From NCBI GenBank assembly GCA_947475995.1, contig CANJNI010000031.1, positions 1 through 52,247 of the forward strand: a DNA stretch of 52,247 nt, read 5' to 3'. Made by a program: the position numbers and the translations under genes. The notes under the pieces were generated by a model. That model was not told the origin of the DNA. It was given only the letters and a program-made list of their open reading frames with translations, and ran no database searches. This stretch comes from Beijerinckiaceae bacterium (GTDB lineage: Bacteria; Pseudomonadota; Alphaproteobacteria; Rhizobiales; Beijerinckiaceae). Shown here one piece after another: positions 33,030 through 42,027 of this stretch; within the stretch, counting starts at the first letter, position 1; each line of letters starts with the position of its first letter.

Positions 33030-34099
33030 GCCGCTCTCCCGAACTGCACCGAAAGGCGGTAGCGGGTGAATACATCCGCAGCCAGCACGCACATCAGCAG
33101 GATGCCCTGAAACGCGCCGGTCAAATAGAATGGCAGCTTCATCGCAACCTGCGCGGATTCGCCGCCGATGTAGGTGAGCGCCAGAACCAGCCCAGCCACG
33201 ACGATGCCGATGGGAGACAAACGGCCGAGAAAGGCGACGATGATCGCCGTGAAGCCGTAACCCGGTGAAATGGACGGCTGCAACTGACCGATCTGGCCGG
33301 ACACCTCGACAATGCCCGCAAGACCCGCGAGCGCTCCGGAGATTGCGAAGACGCTGAGAGTCAGGCGCCTGTCGTCGAAGCCCGCGAAACGAGCCGCACG
33401 CGGCGCAGCGCCCACCAGCCGCACCTCATAACCGAACAGGCTTCGGCTGAAGACAAGCGCCGCCACGAGGGCGACGACAATTGCGATCAGCACGCCCGCG
33501 TGCATGCGTCCTCCGTCGAACAATTGCGGCAGGGTCGCAGCATCGGCGAAATTCACCGTCACCGGAAAGTTGAAGCCTTTGGGGTCGCGCCACGGGCCGC
33601 GGACCATGTAGTCGAGAAAGAACTGCGCGATATAGACGAGCATGAGGCTGGTCAGGATTTCCGAGACGCCGAGCCACACGCGCAGCAGCGCCGGAATGAG
33701 CGCATAGGCCAACCCCGCCAACGCTCCCGTAAGAAGCATCGCGGGCAAGATCCACCAGCCGCCCGCCCCGCCATGGGTCAAAAGCGCGATCCATCCGCCC
33801 ATCGCGCCGCCGAGGATGAACTGTCCCTCCGCGCCGATATTCCACAGGTTCGCCCGGAAGCAGAAGCAAAGCCCCACCGCGATGATCACGAGGGGCGTCG
33901 CCTTCACCGCAAGTTCCTGCAACGACCAGCTCTCCATGAGCGGGTCCACGAAATAGACGAAGAAGGCCTGTACGGGCGACTTGCCAAGCAATGCCACCAG
34001 CAAGCCGCCGATCGCCATGGCGGCGATGAGCGCCACGAGAGGCGCCGCAATCTCGACCAGACGCGAACGGCCGTTGCGCGCAACAAGGTCAATGCGCAA
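33026..34099 (-). CDS. ABC transporter permease (BMP-type nucleoside/purine uptake)
   Basis: The 357-residue partner permease resembles YufP/NupP. It has a longer N-terminus, about 9–10 helices, the conserved FRANLWNIGAEGQFILGG near 75–92 and the ATPase-coupling loop LVGAAPRAARFAGFDDRRL. It overlaps the ATPase gene by 11 bases at its start and the other permease by 4 at its end. The two permeases should form a heterodimeric channel in the inner membrane. Confidence 0.88.
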   Translation of the reverse strand: MRIDLVARNGRSRLVEIAAPLVALIAAMAIGGLLVALLGKSPVQAFFVYFVDPLMESWSLQELAVKATPLVIIAVGLCFCFRANLWNIGAEGQFILGGAMGGWIALLTHGGAGGWWILPAMLLTGALAGLAYALIPALLRVWLGVSEILTSLMLVYIAQFFLDYMVRGPWRDPKGFNFPVTVNFADAATLPQLFDGGRMHAGVLIAIVVALVAALVFSRSLFGYEVRLVGAAPRAARFAGFDDRRLTLSVFAISGALAGLAGIVEVSGQIGQLQPSISPGYGFTAIIVAFLGRLSPIGIVVAGLVLALTYIGGESAQVAMKLPFYLTGAFQGILLMCVLAADVFTRYRLSVQFGRAA

Positions 34100-35636
34100 G
34101 GGCCGCTCCCGCCATCAGAAGGCCGATCTCTTCACGTGTGATGACGGACGCAGGCCGCGCCTCAGACAATTCGCCCTGATGGATGACAGCGATGCGGTCG
34201 GAGATTTCAAACAATTCGTCGAGATCCTGACTGATGACGATGACCGCAGCGCCCTTCGCGGCGAGATCGACGATCGCCTGCCGGATCGCAGCCGCGGCCG
34301 CCGCATCAACGCCCCATGTAGGCTGGTCGATCACCAGCGCGGAAGGATTGCGCAGAATTTCGCGGCCCACCACGAACTTTTGCAGATTGCCGCCAGACAG
34401 GGTGCGCGCCGCCGGATCAGGACCCGCCTTGCGCACATCGAAGGCCCCGATGATCTCGCCTGCGAGGCTGCGCGCGCGGCCGAAATCCAGCAGGCCGAAC
34501 CTCGTCATGCTTCCGTCAGCGTGACGCGACAGGACGACGTTTTCCGACAATGCGAAGTCCGGCGCGGCGGCATGCCCGTTGCGCTCTTCGGGCACGAACG
34601 CTGCCTGACGCTGACGGCGTTGCGTGATGTTTTCGAGACCTGCAGCCTTGCCGTTGAACCCTATGACGCCGGGCGTGTTTGCAACAACCTCGCCTGACAG
34701 GGCTGCAAACAATTCCGCCTGTCCGTTGCCCGCAATGCCCGCGATGCCGAGAATCTCTCCGGCGCTCACCGAAAGCGAAATGTTCTTCAGCGCAACGCCG
34801 TGAAGCTCCGGCGAGCGCATGGAAAGTTGATCCACCACGATGCGCGGCTCGCCGAAAACGCGATTGCTCGCAGCCTGCACATCCTTGACCTGAGCGCCGA
34901 CCATGAGCGCCGCCAGAGACCGCGCGCTTTCCTGCCTCGGATCGCAGGTCGCCACCACCTTGCCCATGCGCAGGATCGTGGCGCGGTCGCACAGGCGCTT
35001 CACCTCGTCCAGCTTGTGCGAAATGTAGAGGATGGCCCGGCCTTCAGCCTTCAGCCGGTCCAGCGTTTGAAACAGGGTCTCTGCCTCCTGCGGCGTTAGG
35101 ACAGAGGTCGGCTCGTCCAGAATGAGCAGCTTCGGATTCTGCAAGAGGCAGCGTGCGATCTCGATGCGCTGCCGCTCGCCCGCCGACAGCGTCCAGACGC
35201 GGCGTTGCGGCTCCAGCACAATGCCGTAGCGCTGCGCCACTTCGGCGATCCGCGCCGGAATCGTTTCCAGCCTCTCTGACCTGGGCAGCGCCAGAGCGAT
35301 GTTTTCGGCAACGGTCAGATTGTCGAACAGGGAAAAGTGCTGGAACACCATGCCGACGCCGAGGGCGCGCGCCTCCTCGGGACTCCTGACAACAGTCTCC
35401 TGCCCGTTCCAGAGCATGTGCCCCGAGGTCGGCTGGATAAGGCCATAGATGGTCTTGACCAGCGTTGACTTGCCGGCGCCGTTTTCACCCAGCAGCGCGT
35501 GGACTTCACCCGGATGAAGGTCGAGATCGATGGATTCGTTCGCCGTGAAAGACCCGAAGCGCTTCGTCAGTCCACGCAGGCTGACCAGCGGCGGCGCGCT
35601 GCCAGTCTCCTGCGTCGATACCGGAGCGCTTGCCAC
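34089..35636 (-). CDS. ABC transporter ATP-binding protein, double ATPase (BMP-type purine uptake)
   Basis: The 515 residues hold two ABC domains. The first (about 15–245) has Walker A GENGAGKST at 50–58, signature LSAGERQRIEIARCLL and Walker B LLILDEPTSVL. The second (about 260–505) has the diverged phosphate loop GIAGNGQAELFAAL and signature LSGGNLQKFVVGREIL, as in RbsA/YufO-type proteins where one site is degenerate. It energises the two permeases that follow. The guanine-deaminase-like gene ends 8 bp upstream. Confidence 0.9.
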   Translation of the reverse strand: MASAPVSTQETGSAPPLVSLRGLTKRFGSFTANESIDLDLHPGEVHALLGENGAGKSTLVKTIYGLIQPTSGHMLWNGQETVVRSPEEARALGVGMVFQHFSLFDNLTVAENIALALPRSERLETIPARIAEVAQRYGIVLEPQRRVWTLSAGERQRIEIARCLLQNPKLLILDEPTSVLTPQEAETLFQTLDRLKAEGRAILYISHKLDEVKRLCDRATILRMGKVVATCDPRQESARSLAALMVGAQVKDVQAASNRVFGEPRIVVDQLSMRSPELHGVALKNISLSVSAGEILGIAGIAGNGQAELFAALSGEVVANTPGVIGFNGKAAGLENITQRRQRQAAFVPEERNGHAAAPDFALSENVVLSRHADGSMTRFGLLDFGRARSLAGEIIGAFDVRKAGPDPAARTLSGGNLQKFVVGREILRNPSALVIDQPTWGVDAAAAAAIRQAIVDLAAKGAAVIVISQDLDELFEISDRIAVIHQGELSEARPASVITREEIGLLMAGAALAH

Positions 35637-35644
35637 AGGCTACC

Positions 35645-36127
35645 TCAATACGGAATCTTGTCGGGCTTCTTCAGCCAGTCGTCGAAAACCTGTTCGGCTT
35701 CGCTCATCGGCAGATGCACTGTCGGAATGGCTCGCCGGTCGAGCGGCAAACCGACCTCCCGATAGAGAAACTCGTCATCGAAACCAATTTTTGCCGCATC
35801 GATGCGCGTGTTGGCGAAATAAAGCGCATCGAGCCGCGCCCAATAGATGGAAGCCAGACACATCGGGCATGGCTCGCAGCTTGAATAGATCGTGGCGCCT
35901 TTCAGCACATGCGTGCCCAGCGCCTGACACGCGCGGCGGATCGCCACGACTTCCGCATGAGCCGTCGGATCGCAGGTGCTGGTGACCTGATTCCAGCCTT
36001 CTCCGATCACGACGCCGTCGCGGACGATCACGGCCCCGAAGGGACCGCCGCGGCCCGCGCTCATATGTTCATGCGAGAGGCGAACTGCCTCCCGCATGAA
36101 ACGCTGATGCGATGACGTCTCTTTCAC
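35645..36127 (-). CDS. Nucleoside/purine deaminase (guanine-deaminase-like, CDA fold)
   Basis: The 160-residue zinc deaminase has the ligands and catalytic acid in HAEVVAIRRA (His57, Glu59) and CEPCPMC (Cys87, Cys90). Its length and the C-terminal FDDEFLYREVGLPLDRR-type segment fit the B. subtilis GuaD family, which turns guanine into xanthine. That product is the substrate of the xanthine dehydrogenase encoded upstream in the same operon, which supports this reading over a tRNA adenosine deaminase. It lies 12 bp after the binding-protein gene and 8 bp before the ATPase gene. Confidence 0.85.
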   Translation of the reverse strand: MKETSSHQRFMREAVRLSHEHMSAGRGGPFGAVIVRDGVVIGEGWNQVTSTCDPTAHAEVVAIRRACQALGTHVLKGATIYSSCEPCPMCLASIYWARLDALYFANTRIDAAKIGFDDEFLYREVGLPLDRRAIPTVHLPMSEAEQVFDDWLKKPDKIPY

Positions 36128-36139
36128 GCTCAGGTCCGC

Positions 36140-37210
36140 CTATTGCGGAACCTTGTCGTCGATGCCCTTCACATACCAGTTCATGCCGAGGATCTGGCCA
36201 TCTTCCAGTGCGGCAGCGCCGGGCTTGCACTGGTCCTTGCCGGCCTGATCCAGCACCGGACACTTGAACGGATGCAGCTTCCCGCCGGCGATGGCGGCGG
36301 TGGTCTCTTCCGCCATCTTCTTCACATCGTCCGGCATATTCTTGAAGGGCGCCATGACGACCGCCTTGTCGCCGATGCCGTCCCAGGTGTCGGTGGAGGT
36401 CCACTTGTTCTCAAGCACCAGCTTGGCGCGCGAGATGTAATAGGTCGACCAGTCGTCCACGATGGAGGTGAGTTGCGCCTTCGGGGCGAAGCGCTCCATG
36501 TCGGAGGCCTGACCGAAGCCCAGTTTGCCGGCCTTTTCGGCTTCCTGCAGCGGCGCCGCAGAATCCGTGTGCTGCGAGATGATGTCCGCGCCTTGCGCCA
36601 GCAGCGCCTTGGCGGCGTCGGCTTCCTTGCCGGGATCGAACCAGGTGTTCGCCCAGACGATCTTCACCTTGATGTTCGGATTGACGGTCTGCGCGCCGCG
36701 GATGAACGCATTGATGCCCGACACGACTTCAGGGATCGGGAAGGAAGCGACGTAGCCGATCGTGTTCGTCTTCGTCATCTTGCCGGCGATCTGGCCGATG
36801 ATGTAGCGGCCTTCATGGAATTTCGCCGAATAGGTGGCGACGTTCTTGTCGCGCTTGAAGCCGGTCGCGTGCTCGAAGAACACGTTCGGATAGCGCTTGG
36901 CGACCTTGAGGGTCGGGTCCATGAAGCCGAACGAGGTCGTGAAGATCAGCTTGTGACCGGTGCGGGCAAGCTGCTCGATGGAACGCTCGCTGTCGTTCTC
37001 CGGAACGTTTTCCAGAAAGGTCGTTTCGACCTTGTCGCCCAGCGCCTTCTGGAGCGCCTGCCGACCCTGGTCATGCTGGTAGGAATAACCGAAATCGCCC
37101 ACCGGACCGACATAGACGAAGCCGATCTTCAGTTTGCCCGTGTTTTGCGCGAAGGCGCTTCCCGCCAACGAAAGCGTCAAGGCCGTCGCAATAGTCAGAA
37201 GCCGTTTCAT
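36140..37210 (-). CDS. BMP-family purine/nucleoside-binding protein (periplasmic)
   Basis: The 356 residues begin with a signal peptide (MKRLLTIATALTLSLAGSAFAQ) without a lipobox, so the protein is soluble in the periplasm rather than a lipoprotein like PnrA. The Bmp domain (about 29–350) shows KIGFVYVGPVGDFGYSYQHD, FATSFGF-type strands (here FTTSFGFMDP) and SQHTDSAAPLQEAE, all typical. It should capture purines or nucleosides for the permeases. The ATG at 37210 has GAGAGGGGATCACC upstream, a clear ribosome binding site. A 91-bp gap with a hairpin separates it from xdhC. Confidence 0.9.
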   Translation of the reverse strand: MKRLLTIATALTLSLAGSAFAQNTGKLKIGFVYVGPVGDFGYSYQHDQGRQALQKALGDKVETTFLENVPENDSERSIEQLARTGHKLIFTTSFGFMDPTLKVAKRYPNVFFEHATGFKRDKNVATYSAKFHEGRYIIGQIAGKMTKTNTIGYVASFPIPEVVSGINAFIRGAQTVNPNIKVKIVWANTWFDPGKEADAAKALLAQGADIISQHTDSAAPLQEAEKAGKLGFGQASDMERFAPKAQLTSIVDDWSTYYISRAKLVLENKWTSTDTWDGIGDKAVVMAPFKNMPDDVKKMAEETTAAIAGGKLHPFKCPVLDQAGKDQCKPGAAALEDGQILGMNWYVKGIDDKVPQ

Positions 37211-37256
37211 GGTGATCCCCTCTCGAAATGCCAAACCTTTGGTTGGTCCCAAGCAA

Positions 37257-37274
37257 CTCGCGTTCCAGCGCGAG
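37257..37274. promoter_or_regulatory. Hairpin between xdhC and the binding-protein gene
   Basis: CTCGCG-TTCCAG-CGCGAG gives a perfect six-pair stem in the only sizeable gap of the purine operon (37211–37301). In such operons a hairpin here often stabilises the highly expressed binding-protein message or reduces read-through. No T-run follows on the transcribed strand, so it is not a strong terminator. The role is inferred. Confidence 0.3.
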
Positions 37275-37301
37275 CGCATCCGGCGGTCAGCTTAGCCTGA
37301 T

Positions 37302-38162
37302 TCACGCCGCCTTTTCGCGACGATTCGAGCCCGCCTCGCAATTCGCCTGATTTTCCCCCGCTCCGACGGCCAAAAACCTGTGGATGAGTTCGGCTGCGGT
37401 CAGCGCGGCGATGACCGAAGGCCGCTTGTCGGCCACGGCCTTGCCCCCGATGGGGCAGACCAGTTCGGCCAGCGCCGCCTCCGCCCCGCCGCGCGCCCGG
37501 TACCATTGCCGGAACCGCGCAAGCTTTGTGGCTGAACCGATCATCCCCACATAAGCGGCGTCTCCCCGCCTGAGGGCCGCATCGGCGAGGCGATAATCCA
37601 GCGCATGGCTATGGGTCAGAATGACGAAAGCCGACCGAGGCGGCGCCTCCATCAATGCCTCGGCCGGATCGTCGATCCGCTGAAACGCGACATTGTCCGG
37701 CAGGTTGACCCGCAGGTCGGCCCGGTCATCCACCAGACGAACCCGCACGGGCAGCAGCGAAAGCGCCCGTGCGAGCGCAAGCCCTGTATGTCCTGCGCCG
37801 AAGATGAACACCTCCGGCACACGCACGGCGTTTTCCTTTTCGGCGAACGACCGTGCATGCGCCGCCGTAGCGCGGGCAATCGTCAGGAGGACTCGTCCGC
37901 CGCAACACTGGCCAAGATGCGGCCCGAGCGCCAGATCGAGGCTCTCGCTCGCACGGCCATCGCGCAGCAAGTCGCGCGCCCGCTCGATGGCGTGAAACTC
38001 CATCTGCCCGCCGCCGATGGTGCCCACGCAGTCTTCTTGCGTGACCGCCATGAAGGCGCCGGCCTCGCGGGGCGTCGACCCCTGCGCCTCCGCGATCTCG
38101 ACAAAGGCGCAATCCACGCCCGCCTCGATCCAGCGCAAAGCCGTTTGCGCAACGCTGCTCAT
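37302..38162 (-). CDS. xdhC: Xanthine dehydrogenase accessory protein XdhC
   Basis: The 286-residue protein binds molybdenum cofactor, promotes its sulphuration and inserts it into xanthine dehydrogenase. The N-terminal XdhC/CoxI domain (about 1–95) holds AQGSTPREAGAFMAV, and GQCCGGRVLLTI (about 80–91) has the cysteine pair. A Rossmann-type domain follows with FIFGAGHTGLALARAL. Start and stop overlaps (4 bases with xdhB) mark it as part of the operon. The Cys-rich GQCCGG is normal for the family. Confidence 0.93.
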   Translation of the reverse strand: MSSVAQTALRWIEAGVDCAFVEIAEAQGSTPREAGAFMAVTQEDCVGTIGGGQMEFHAIERARDLLRDGRASESLDLALGPHLGQCCGGRVLLTIARATAAHARSFAEKENAVRVPEVFIFGAGHTGLALARALSLLPVRVRLVDDRADLRVNLPDNVAFQRIDDPAEALMEAPPRSAFVILTHSHALDYRLADAALRRGDAAYVGMIGSATKLARFRQWYRARGGAEAALAELVCPIGGKAVADKRPSVIAALTAAELIHRFLAVGAGENQANCEAGSNRREKAA

Positions 38163-40501
38163 GGAGCGGTCCCTTCGTCGCGCGCCCGCATGTCTTCCAC
38201 CGCGAATAGGATGCGCTCGGGAGTCGCGGGCGTATCGAGACGCGGGCAGAATTTGTAATTCGCCACACTCGCGACCGCGTCCGAAAGGGCGTGAAGCACC
38301 GAAAACGCCAGCATGAATGGCGGCTCTCCCACCGCCTTGGAGCGATGAACCGTCTGCTCCGGATTTTCAGCATTGAAAAAGCCGACGTTGAAAATGCGCG
38401 GACGATCGGACGCAACCGGAATCTTGTAGGTCGACGGAGCATGTGTGCGCAGCCGCCCCTTGTCGTCCCACCACAATTCTTCCGTGGTGAGCCACCCCTG
38501 TCCCTGCACGAAGCCGCCTTCGATCTGCCCGCGATCAATGGCGGGATTCAACGAACGCCCGACATCGTGCAGGATATCGACCCGCTCGACGCAATATTCA
38601 CCAGTCAGCGTGTCGATGGCGACTTCAGAAACCGCAGCGCCGTAGGCGAAATAATAGAAGGGATGGCCGCGACCGGCCGCGCGGTCCCAGTGAATGTTCG
38701 GCGTCTTGTAAAAGCCCGTCGCAGACAGCTGGACGCGCGCCATATAGGCGGCGTTGACGAGATCCGCGAAGGACATTCGTTGGTCGCCGGCTACAACATG
38801 ATTGTCCCTGAACGCTACGCTCACGGCGGAGACCTTCCAGCGTTCCGCAGCAAATGTCGTGAGCCTTTGCCGGATCGTGCGCGCTGCTTCAAGCGCCGCC
38901 GCACCGTTCAGATCGGTTCCGGATGAGGCCGCAGTCGCGGAGGTGTTCGGCACCTTGCCAGTGCTGGTGGCGGTAATGCGAATGCGCGAAAGATCGATTC
39001 CAAATTCCTGCGCAACAATCTGCGAAACTTTCTGGTGGAGCCCCTGCCCCATCTCGGTCCCGCCATGATTGAGCTGCACCGACCCGTCGCGATAGACATG
39101 CACCAGTGCGCCGGCCTGATTGAACCATGTCGCCGTGAATGAAATGCCGAACTTGACCGGCGTCAGCGCAATGCCGCGCCTTATGATAGGGCTCTTCTGG
39201 TTGGCTTCGCGGATAGAATTGCGGCGGGCCCGATAGTCGGACGTCCGTTCCAATTGCCCGACCAGTTCGGCGATGATGTTGTCGCCGAGGGTCTGATGAT
39301 AGGGCGTGATGTGGCGGTCGGCGGTCCCGTAAAAATTCAGCTTGCGAATGTCGAGAGGATCGCGGCCCGTAGCGAAGGCGACCTCTTCGATGATGCGTTC
39401 GGCCGCCGCCATGCCTTGCGGTCCGCCGAAGCCCCGGAAAGCCGTGTTTGAAACCGTATTGGTGCGCAAGGGCCGCGATACGGCCCGTACTGCCGGATAA
39501 AAATAGGCGTTGTCGATGTGGAAGAGCGCCCGGTCCGTCACGGGTCCCGACAAATCCCCGGAAAAGCCGCAGCGCGCCGCCATGTCGAAATCAGCGGCCA
39601 GAATACGGCCTTCATCATCGAATCCCACATCATATTGCGCAACGAAATCGTGCCGCTTTCCGGTGGCGACCATGTCGTCATCGCGATCAGGCCGCAGCTT
39701 CGCGGCGCGCCGGAATCTTTTCGCCGCCAGCGCCGCAATCGCCGCAAACAGATTCCCCTGCGTCTCCTTGCCGCCGAAAGCGCCGCCCATGCGCCGCACC
39801 TCGACCGTCACATTGTGCGACGCGACGCCGAGCACATGAGACACCATGTGCTGGACTTCCGATGGATGCTGCGTGGAGGAATAAACCGTGACGTCGTCAT
39901 CCTCGCCCGGAACAGCCAGCGCGATCTGCCCTTCAAGATAGAAATGATCCTGACCGCCGATGGTCATCGCACCTCGAATGCGGCGCGGCGCGGAATCAAA
40001 CGCCGATTGCAGGTCGCCGCGCTCAAGTTTCATGCCTTCGACGACCAGATCGGACCCGGCCGCCAGAGCATCTGCAACATTCAGGACGGCAGGCAAGTCC
40101 TCATACTCGGCCTTTGCGAACCGTGCCGCGAGGCGCGCCGCCTCGCGGGTTTCCGCAACCACCGCAAACATCGGCTGACCGTGGAACATCACGAGTCCGT
40201 CGGCAAAAACAGGATCATCATGCAGCCCGGCGGGGCTGACGTCGTTTGCGCCGGGTATGTCGCGAGCAGACAGCACGCCCACGACGCGGGAGGCAGCCGC
40301 CACCGCCGACAGGTCAAGTGATGTGACGCGCGCATGCGCCCGCTCCGACAATCCAAGACAAATATGCAATGTGTCGGCGGGCTCGGGAATATCGTCGATG
40401 TAAACGGCTTCCCCGGTTACATGCTTGTGGGCGGATTCATGCGCAACCGGTTCGGTCACATGTCCCTTCGCGGACGATGATTTGTGCGGACGCTCAAGCA
40501 T
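38159..40501 (-). CDS. xdhB: Xanthine dehydrogenase, molybdenum-binding subunit
   Basis: The 780-residue large subunit oxidises hypoxanthine and xanthine to uric acid. GGAFGGKETQGNLFA, AFRGFGGPQGMAAAE and GGTEMGQGLHQKVSQIV are molybdopterin-contact motifs. The catalytic base is the Glu in KAVGEPPFMLAFSVL (about 732). RRMGG and RAVSRPLRTNT contribute substrate-site arginines. The length matches the two-subunit bacterial enzyme. It overlaps xdhA by 8 bases and xdhC by 4. Confidence 0.95.
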   Translation of the reverse strand: MLERPHKSSSAKGHVTEPVAHESAHKHVTGEAVYIDDIPEPADTLHICLGLSERAHARVTSLDLSAVAAASRVVGVLSARDIPGANDVSPAGLHDDPVFADGLVMFHGQPMFAVVAETREAARLAARFAKAEYEDLPAVLNVADALAAGSDLVVEGMKLERGDLQSAFDSAPRRIRGAMTIGGQDHFYLEGQIALAVPGEDDDVTVYSSTQHPSEVQHMVSHVLGVASHNVTVEVRRMGGAFGGKETQGNLFAAIAALAAKRFRRAAKLRPDRDDDMVATGKRHDFVAQYDVGFDDEGRILAADFDMAARCGFSGDLSGPVTDRALFHIDNAYFYPAVRAVSRPLRTNTVSNTAFRGFGGPQGMAAAERIIEEVAFATGRDPLDIRKLNFYGTADRHITPYHQTLGDNIIAELVGQLERTSDYRARRNSIREANQKSPIIRRGIALTPVKFGISFTATWFNQAGALVHVYRDGSVQLNHGGTEMGQGLHQKVSQIVAQEFGIDLSRIRITATSTGKVPNTSATAASSGTDLNGAAALEAARTIRQRLTTFAAERWKVSAVSVAFRDNHVVAGDQRMSFADLVNAAYMARVQLSATGFYKTPNIHWDRAAGRGHPFYYFAYGAAVSEVAIDTLTGEYCVERVDILHDVGRSLNPAIDRGQIEGGFVQGQGWLTTEELWWDDKGRLRTHAPSTYKIPVASDRPRIFNVGFFNAENPEQTVHRSKAVGEPPFMLAFSVLHALSDAVASVANYKFCPRLDTPATPERILFAVEDMRARDEGTAP

Positions 40502-41954
40502 GGGCCACCGCCTTCAGAGGTCCGGCGACGCGTGCCGGAACGCCTTGCGTCGTTTCTAGCGCAAAACGCCTCAGCAGGTTTTTCGCCACCGTCATCCGGT
40601 AGCGGGCGCTTGCCCGCATGTCCGTCAGCGGCTGAAAGTCCTTCTCCAGTTCTACAGCAGCCTGCATCGCGGCGCTCTCCGACCAGACGGAGCCTGTGAG
40701 GGCGGCTTCGGCATGAGCTGCGCGCTTGGGAATGCCCGCCATGCCCCCGAATGCAAGCCGCGCTTCCGTGATTCTGGCGTCTGCGCCGAGAACGATCCGG
40801 AAGGCGCCGCAAACGGACGATATGTCCTCGTCGAATCTTTTGGAAATCTTCGAAACGTGCAGCAGCGCGCCGGCCGGAAGGCGGGGCACCTTGATCGCTT
40901 CCAGGTATTCGCCCGGCTTTCGGTCCTGCTTGCGATATTCGAGGAAGAATGCTTCGAGCGGCATTTCGCGGCGGCCCGCCTTGCTGCGCAACGTCAGATG
41001 CGCGCCAAGCGCAATCAGCACGGGCGGAAGATCGCCGATCGGCGAACCATTGGCGATATTCCCGCCGATGGTTCCCGCGTTGCGAATCTGTTCGCTGCCG
41101 AAGCGCCGCATGACTTCATCGAGATGGGGATGGATGGTCCCCAGATTTGCGCGCACGGTCTGCAGATCCGCCATTGCGCCAAAACAGATGTGCTCTTCGT
41201 CGGCGGTCACCTCGCGCAAGGCAGATATTCGTCCCAGATCCACCAGCAGCGGAAAACGTTCCAGCGTCTTGGTGATGCGATGCGCCACATCCGTCGCGCC
41301 GGCGACCATCACGGCGCCGGGATGCTGAGACAGGATGTCGGCCAGCCCGTCACAATCGACCGGCGCGCGATAGACGCCCGACGAATGTTCGATGGCAATG
41401 TCCTGCCGGTCCTGCAAGGCCGCCAGACGCACGCCCATATCGCGGACGATCCCTTCCTGACGCGGCGTATTCAGGACATGCAGGGCAGCGTCGACGATGG
41501 GCCGGTATCCGGTGCACCGGCAGAGGTTTCCGGCGAGCGCATCCTCGATGCGCTGCATATCCGGCGGAGCGCCTTCGAGGTACATCGCGAAAAGCGACAT
41601 GACGAAGCCGGGCGTGCAGAATCCGCATTGGGAAGCGTGCAGGTCCACCATCGCGTGCTGGACCGGATGAAGCGACCCGTCGGGAGCTTTCAGATGCTCC
41701 ACTGTCAGGATGTGACAGCCGTCGAGCGACAGCAGAGGCCTTATGCAGGAATTGATCGCCTCATAGCGAACCATCCCGTCGCGCAATCGCCCCACGACAA
41801 TTGTGCACGCGCCGCAGTCGCCTTCCGCGCAACCCTCCTTGGAGCCGACCCGGCGCTGATCGAGTCGCAGCCAGTCCAGCAGGGTCGTGTTCGGCGAAAC
41901 TTCACCGATCTCGTGAAGTTCGGACCCGAGATAGAATCGGATACTGGCGCGCAT
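40494..41954 (-). CDS. xdhA: Xanthine dehydrogenase, FeS/FAD subunit
   Basis: The 486-residue small subunit carries electrons from the molybdenum site to NAD. Two [2Fe-2S] centres are visible: GCAEGDCGAC (Cys42, 47, 50) for the first, and QCGFCTPGF with GNLCRCTGYRP for the second. The FAD domain (about 185–360) contains VMVAGATDVAHRI and GGNIANGSPIGDL. It is the first gene of the eight-gene purine operon. The ATG at 41954 follows a perfect AGGAGG eight bases upstream, which lies in the loop of an inverted repeat. Confidence 0.94.
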   Translation of the reverse strand: MRASIRFYLGSELHEIGEVSPNTTLLDWLRLDQRRVGSKEGCAEGDCGACTIVVGRLRDGMVRYEAINSCIRPLLSLDGCHILTVEHLKAPDGSLHPVQHAMVDLHASQCGFCTPGFVMSLFAMYLEGAPPDMQRIEDALAGNLCRCTGYRPIVDAALHVLNTPRQEGIVRDMGVRLAALQDRQDIAIEHSSGVYRAPVDCDGLADILSQHPGAVMVAGATDVAHRITKTLERFPLLVDLGRISALREVTADEEHICFGAMADLQTVRANLGTIHPHLDEVMRRFGSEQIRNAGTIGGNIANGSPIGDLPPVLIALGAHLTLRSKAGRREMPLEAFFLEYRKQDRKPGEYLEAIKVPRLPAGALLHVSKISKRFDEDISSVCGAFRIVLGADARITEARLAFGGMAGIPKRAAHAEAALTGSVWSESAAMQAAVELEKDFQPLTDMRASARYRMTVAKNLLRRFALETTQGVPARVAGPLKAVAHA

Positions 41955-41956
41955 TC

Positions 41957-41983
41957 AGACTGCCTCCTGAAAGACAGTCTATC
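41957..41983 (-). promoter_or_regulatory. Inverted repeat around the xdhA ribosome binding site
   Basis: In mRNA sense, AGACTG and CAGTCT (41980–41975 and 41962–41957) pair across a 12-base loop that contains AGGAGG. The left half also lies in an imperfect 15-bp palindrome, GATAGAC-T-GTCTTTC (41983–41969). The site could be an operator for a purine-responsive repressor, or an RNA hairpin that exposes or hides the ribosome binding site. No regulator gene is adjacent. The structure is directly visible; the role is inferred. Confidence 0.45.
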
Positions 41984-42027
41984 AAAAACCGGGCCATATA
42001 AAGACCCGTCCATCGCACCCGTTGCTG

